Part shown: positions 59,251 through 64,000 of the stretch, in pieces
Numbering within the stretch: position 1 is the first letter of the stretch
Layout: the number at the start of each line of letters is the position of its first letter
Origin: Apoda limacodes
Lineage: Eukaryota > Arthropoda > Insecta > Lepidoptera > Limacodidae
Assembly (NCBI GenBank): GCA_946406115.1
Contig: OX291557.1
Location: forward strand, 10,510,501 to 10,574,500
Reading direction: 5' to 3'
DNA: 64,000 nucleotides
Made by a program: the position numbers and the translations under genes
The notes under the pieces: model-generated
What the model saw: only the letters and a program-made list of their open reading frames with translations
Told to the model about the DNA's origin: nothing
Databases searched by the model: none

Positions 59251-59552
59251 CCTAGGACAGATAATCTAATTTAGCAGGAACAATATCGTGAAGGAACCCG
59301 ATGTCTTGTTGCAATTTTTTAACTTTGGAAGCATCTTTGAACTCGCAAAAAACACATCTTAGAGACAAGTTTTTTTGAAAACCTTAAATAAGTTCATTTT
59401 AAGATTTTTAATTAACGGGTGCTTCATCTCTCAATTAGGCTGCTTAGATTCTTTTTTGTTTTATGACTCATTCCACAACTTAATAAAAGGGGGAAATAAA
59501 AAGTTAAATCACAAAAGTAGCACCGCGGGGAAGCAGCTAGTAGAATAATAAC
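59251..59552. other. Spacer with a possible Helitron-like terminus
   Basis: No gene is present. CCGCGGGGAAGCAGCTAGTA at 59523-59542 resembles the end of lepidopteran Helitron-like elements. It lies just left of the source segment. Confidence 0.4.
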
Positions 59553-61046
59553 GGGGCAGTTACGGTAGACAACGGACAGTCAAGCACAATTACACCAGCC
59601 TTGGTCATGGGTGGACTGGCGGTGCGCGGCGTCTTCAGCTTCGAGTGAAGGCGTCCTGTTGAACTACACTTCGTCTTTATACTTGTCATAATCATTACAT
59701 ACAACACTACTATCAGATCTAGTGGAAAATCCAATGAGTTGGCAGCACTTGTCAATCGAAGAAATTACTTTACTGTTCTTTACTTTACCATAAAAGACAG
59801 TCTTTTTTTTCTGAACTGACTGAGTATACAGTTGGCTGATGCAGCCATTAATGCTCCACCGGGCTTTTTGGGCGAGACTCTGAAGAAGTCTCAGCCCATA
59901 TAGCACCCTACGCTCAAGGGCTCTCCGCGGGGGGAGCCTGGGCTTCCCCGTTACGCGGTTGCGATTGCAAGTGAGTGGGTGCGAGAAGCGCCCCGACACT
60001 CTGTGATAAAACACAGTCAACAATGTCTTATAGTATGAAACTTTTTATGCATTAATGAGAGCATTCAAATCTTCGTTTTGCAAGATGCGCTTTTTTACCA
60101 CTAATGTGGCAAACAAACGGTGCGCCGGGTGGTAAGCGGTCACCGCAGCCTATGGACGCTTGCAACACCTAGGGCATCACTTGCGCGTTGCCGACCCTTC
60201 AAGAATCTAATAACTTCTTTCTTAAAGAACCCCATTCAGTTGTTCTTAGAGAAAACCTTGGCGGGAGCTAATTTCACAACTGTATGAGTTACCCGGAGAT
60301 GATTTATAAATAATAAATAAAGTCTTAGTGTATTAAAATATATTTGCTCATAAGAATGCTAAACTAAATTATTTACTCAATGATTTGATGAGTAACGCGT
60401 GGCGCGTTTGCTGGCCGATTGCGAACTGAAATTGTGGAAATTTTTGTACTATGTAAATACTGACTTTGCGGCGACCGCGAGTTATGTACGGTGTTGTTCC
60501 GTACATTCTCCCGACGGCCAGAAAAAGTAAAAAAGTATTGCTTTCGAATAATGAATGATGCAATGATATAAGGTGATAAAACAATAATCTTATGATCTAA
60601 AAATTAAAACGAAATACTTATATACTAGTACTACACACAGTCTTCGTCTACAAAAGCGTTACTACGCGGTAGAGGAGAAGTTTGTCTTATTACTTGCGTT
60701 ACGGTAAACACTAGGTATACGTTCACTAACACTCGCGCACTGTATATTACTATTGCTATTACGTTTACACTGAACACACACAATAGCACTGATTGCTGAC
60801 GTAGGCACAGACTCAGGCGAGCCCGTGCTTTCTGCGGCTGGTTCCGCACCGTCCGCTGCTGTCCCCGCCGCGCTGGCTGCTACTGCCCGTTCTTCAACAA
60901 GCGGCCGCCTAAGGCGCCACCACACATAGGCCGCTCCGATACACGTCGCAATAACAATTGTAACATATATCGGGTGTAGTGATGGACATTGTGATAAGAT
61001 ATGTCGCCGTCCAGTACTGCATTTTTTTTCAAATCCTTAATTTTTT
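59553..61046 (-). repeat. Source copy of the duplicated segment
   Basis: Colinear with 57279-58759. 59553-60090 is an unclassified segment, 60091-60280 a CR1 3' end, and the remainder the left end of the env-bearing LTR element, which here continues intact beyond the duplicated part. That continuity identifies it as the source. The unclassified part has minus-strand ORFs (59537-60023) with no recognisable family. Confidence 0.85.
60281..60505 (-). repeat. 3' LTR of the env-bearing element
   Basis: TG...CA termini, with the AACAACA loop between GTACGG/CCGTAC arms at one end. Preceded in element orientation by the purine tract. Confidence 0.88.
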
Positions 61047-61864
61047 GTTCAAGCTGCTAGTTTTTTTAAAGTAGTGTTGGTCGACTCAATAACAGGATAG
61101 CTGGTCCGTGATATGTTCACTATATTGTTGATAGGATTTATGTCAGGTGCCAGTCGGGTTGTGTCGGGCTTACTTTTAAGCAAACTTTGCTTTGGATTTT
61201 GAGCGTGAACTGTAAACTCGTTTGTTTTGATTATACAACCAGGTTCTATATTGATAATACCAGCCGCGATCAGCGTTTCTGATGAGACTTGATCTTTGCA
61301 CATTATACGTAAATGGCAAGAGTGACAACAAAAATATAAATATTTTTTTAATTCATTGAATTCAACCCAATCGTTCATACATTTCTTCATCTTTCTTTCA
61401 CACTGTTTGTATTGCTGATCTCTTTCACATAAACTATCATCATGTTTCATAAAATATACTTGTCTTTGAGTAGAGCATAAATAAATATCCTTTTCGTTGT
61501 GGTTACATCCTTGTATATTATGGTAATGCATAGGTATATAGGCATCTTTAGCTAAATTTATTGCTACGTACTCAAATACCGGAATAGCATAAGCTGAGCT
61601 ATCGTTTATTTTTTGTGGGATAGAAATTATGTTAAACACCTCATATGTATCTCTGGTGATGAGGGGTAGGGATATCTTAAATAATAATTGATTTTGCATA
61701 AATCTAGCTTTGACTTTTAGAAGGTGGTATATACTCTTAATTTCTGATTGTAGGTTATCTATAGGTAATGCCAGCTCTTTAGGTATTTGACTCGAGATAA
61801 TCGCTAACTCCGTCCGTAGTTGTTCTGGAGTTAGTAAATGGATATTGAATTTACCATGATATAT
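60662..61864 (-). pseudogene. Env (baculovirus F-like fusion glycoprotein), N-terminus lost, frameshifted
   Basis: The main open stretch (61864-61049) resembles the C-terminal half of insect retroviral Env proteins of the F-like class: LLTPEQLRTEL, a stem rich in hydrophobic heptads, the LKVKARFMQNQLLFKISLPL-type segment and a Cys-rich region. Its family role is membrane fusion. A stop at 61049-61051 interrupts it, and further frame changes separate it from the membrane-anchor region. A hydrophobic helix (IYVTIVIATCIGAAYVWW) followed by a basic-start tail is read in another frame (60925-60662). The N-terminal half, including any furin site and fusion peptide, is absent because the sequence stops at the foreign LTR. 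It cannot encode a complete Env. Confidence 0.8.
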
Positions 61865-62316
61865 TGTTACGAACACGCACAGCGGCGACGGGCGTAGGCT
61901 AGCTTCCTCGGTTGCTAAAACGAAGCTACGACAACGAAGCGCCGTAGAAACTAGACAACCGTACGGTAGCTAGCTACTAGACTAGGCCATGCACTGACGT
62001 GTTTATAGTGGACTGTATGTTGTGGCGACCGTATTGCGGGCCGGACGGGTGAAGCCGGGTGACGCACTTGTGAACCGCTGACCACGAAGATTTCTTGAGC
62101 GCAAATAAAATAGCCGAAGTGAAGCGGAGTATTCTTACGAAGAATTTATTTACACTTTTACACTAGAGCACTTATTTACGCTTAATTTCTAGCAGAGTTT
62201 CTTCCCTTTTTCTAGCAGCTTTTCTTTCTTGAACCTTCACTCTACAATTGATCACTTATTTTGTGGTTTGATGGTTTAAATATCCCAGCAAACAGAATAA
62301 TTGTCGGCGCGTTACA
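61865..62316. repeat. Foreign solo LTR at the pol deletion
   Basis: 452 bp with inverted 7-base termini (TGTTACG at 61865; CGTTACA ending at 62316). One flank is env-like and the other gag-like, with no matching target duplication (ATATAT against GCCTC). CpG-rich. Most simply a single LTR left by recombination between two insertions that removed everything between gag and env. Confidence 0.6.
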
Positions 62317-63138
62317 GCCTCTCCCGTTACTTTGCTTTTTAAGTATTGTATTTTCTGCGCATTTGACAAGGACGGATTTCTGTGCATTGCTTCTACAAAT
62401 AAATCTTTGAACGAAACCCATTTTTGGTGTTGCAGTCTCTCTTTGTGATATGGACCACATCTTGCTATCTATGGTCTTTTTCATGCGATTGTATGTCTGT
62501 TCATACCCACAGAAAGCCTTTTCATATTCCTGGTTAGGGCTTTCTAACTCACTGTCTATCTCCCAATTTACCGAGTCAATGATTGACCAACGCGATTGGA
62601 TCGTACGTAACAAATCATCGAATTCCCATTTTTCGGTGACTAAGTCTAAATTTATGCTATTTACTGTACGTTGGAATGCTTTAAAATTGCTGACTTGCTT
62701 TCTCAACATGTCGGTTCTGCTTTTGGAACCTTTATCTCGTAAATTTTGACCCGCCTGGGAAAAGGAAGGTGTGGTTGGTGGCGTTGCTGGCCTTGAGGTC
62801 CCAGAGATGGCCAAGGGAACCGCTGGCTTTAGTATCGAGGGTTCTATTCGAGAAGCATATTTTATTATAGTTATATAGTAGATCTTATGTTTTCGTATTT
62901 TTCTTTTGCGTAATCAAATTGGTTGCTTGTATAATATTCATACGACTTAATGTCCTGGTTCGACAATTTTGTATGATTCGATTGAAAGTCGTTCCAATAA
63001 CGATCTAGGACATCCAATTTCGTCGAATGTGTCCGGGGTTTTGCGGTCTGGGCTATCCTCTTTAAAGTTGATAAAAAGTTGCTCAATAGCATCCACAAGT
63101 TGTTGTTGGATAGCTAAAAGATCTTCTACGATAGTCAT
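62317..63138 (-). pseudogene. Gag-like region of the LTR element, broken
   Basis: The minus strand starts at ATG 63136-63138 (MTIVEDLLAIQQQLVDAIEQ), changes frame to TKLDVLDRYWNDFQSNHTKL, then to a helical segment with MLRKQVSNFKAFQRTV up to the foreign LTR. The YW...F and long helical pattern resembles retroelement Gag (DUF1759-like) but lacks a zinc knuckle. At least two frameshifts. The assignment rests on pattern and position. Confidence 0.6.
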
Positions 63139-63413
63139 ATTTGTTGAAATATATGCTTGAATATATGGAAAGATCTTACTTGTACGGTGCTGACGTAAGA
63201 AGTAGGTCACCACGTGTTAGTATCACGCAGCCACGTACTCTCCAGGTATCTGCTACTTGCTGTTGCTGGCAATGCTAAAGTTTGTATATGCACACACTGT
63301 TGCTAAGTTTTTACACTGTAAAAAGTTTCATAGGTTGCTAGTCCAGACCTCACTAATAGAAAAACAGTCACGTTTACACTACGCGAGGTCCAAAATTCGA
63401 AGGACCAAAAAGA

Positions 63414-63638
63414 TGTATGAGTTACCCGGAGATGATTTATAAATAATAAATAAAGTCTTAGTGAATTAAAATATATTTGCTTATAAGAATGCTAAACTAA
63501 ATTATTTGCTAAATGATTTGATGAGTAGCGCGTGGCGCGATGGCTGGCCGATTGCGAACTGAAATTGTGGAAATTTTTGTACTATGAAAATGCTGACTTT
63601 GCGCCGACCGCGAGTTATGTACGGTGTTGTTCCGTACA
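63414..63638 (-). repeat. 5' LTR of the env-bearing element
   Basis: 225 bp. Differs from the 60281 LTR at about ten positions and is followed on the + strand by the ACAAC duplication. Confidence 0.88.
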
Positions 63639-64000
63639 ACAACCTAAGCGTTCGCAGAAGGATATTTTTCTAAAACCGCACTATCTGTGACCATTTAGGT
63701 TCTGAGGCATGAGGATGAATTCCTTGCCGATGTTAGATCTTTCGAACAGTTCCCCAGAACATATCCCATTACCTATATAGAGCGGCAGAACACACACAGG
63801 GAGGCAAAGTCTCTCCTCAGACTTAAGGGTTCGATACAGCTTGTGAGTTTGGAATCGTCGACGATTCTCACAGCCCGTCATTGAACATAGTCAAAAGGGC
63901 TAAGCTGATATCCGGGTGCACCCGCCCACAGATGTTGGCAGTACCCCATATCGGGCCGGACTTGCGACTTGTAAAGCAAAAAAAACTTTGTAAGCAGTAA
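63639..64000 (-). mobile_element. CR1/Zenon-type LINE, right half of the copy hit by the LTR element
   Basis: CCTAAGCGTTCGCAGAAGG resumes exactly where 60280 stopped, then ACACACAGGGAGGCAAAGTC, GATTCTCACAGCCCGTCATT and ATCCGGGTGCACCCGCCCAC run back into ORF2. It continues past the window end. Confidence 0.8.

Larger units (their letters stand above)
60281..63638 (-). mobile_element. Env-bearing LTR retroelement, pol deleted, 3358 bp
   Basis: Two 225-bp LTRs (60281-60505, 63414-63638) are flanked by the 5-bp target duplication ACAAC (60276-60280, 63639-63643). The element sits in a CR1 copy whose halves are 60091-60280 and 63639-64000. On the minus strand a TGGTCCTTCGAA primer-site-like sequence follows the 5' LTR (just below 63414), and a GGGAGAA purine tract precedes the 3' LTR. 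The interior has a Gag-like region, a foreign solo LTR where pol should be, then an Env-like region. The LTRs differ at about 10 of 225 positions, so the insertion is older than the Bel/Pao one. It could be a Ty3 errantivirus or an env-carrying Bel/Pao element; the lost pol would decide. Confidence 0.88.

Overview
This is nuclear DNA from an insect, almost certainly a moth or butterfly (Lepidoptera). Genes are split by short GT-AG introns, the background is AT-rich, and the repeats are lepidopteran in character: tRNA-derived SINEs, CR1/Zenon-type LINE tails, Helitron-like 'ACTAATATTATAAATGCGAAAG' elements, Bel/Pao retrotransposons, and Tc1, hAT and Harbinger elements. I cannot name the species. 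Nothing prokaryotic is present.

Three host gene models are supported. (1) About 0.6-11.0 kb, + strand: twelve 3' exons of a RELCH-like (LisH and HEAT-repeat, Rab11-binding) gene. Every splice phase closes and about 844 residues are visible; the N-terminal LisH part lies outside the window. (2) 23.4-25.5 kb, - strand: a complete five-exon omega-class glutathione S-transferase (254 aa). (3) 42.0-55.9 kb, + strand: a second, stretched five-exon omega GST (275 aa). Its first exon encodes a likely secretory signal peptide, unusual for this normally cytosolic class. An extra GST N-terminal exon at 38.7 kb has the same splice phases as exon 2 of gene 3 and no complete gene of its own.

The rest is mobile DNA. 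13.5-20.2 kb: MITEs, a deleted Tc1-like element, a 924-bp hAT element with a perfect 8-bp target duplication, a Harbinger-like MITE, and a broken second Tc1-like transposase. 26.2-32.4 kb: a full-length Bel/Pao element whose LTRs differ at 2 of 336 positions although its gag-pol is broken at several sites. 32.8-36.0 kb: LINE and Ty3 fragments. 42-55 kb: the GST introns are swollen by Helitron-like, CR1 and hAT copies. 56-64 kb: a nested stack in which an env-carrying LTR element sits in a CR1 copy, has lost pol at a foreign solo LTR, and has had about 1.5 kb of its left end copied into a neighbouring CR1 element between 98-bp direct repeats.

The two GST genes and the orphan exon form a local omega-GST cluster (thiol-transferase/dehydroascorbate-reductase type chemistry, which in insects also includes pteridine eye-pigment synthesis). 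RELCH is a neighbour with no obvious functional link. Coordinates of host exons are read base by base; edges of unnamed repeats are approximate.
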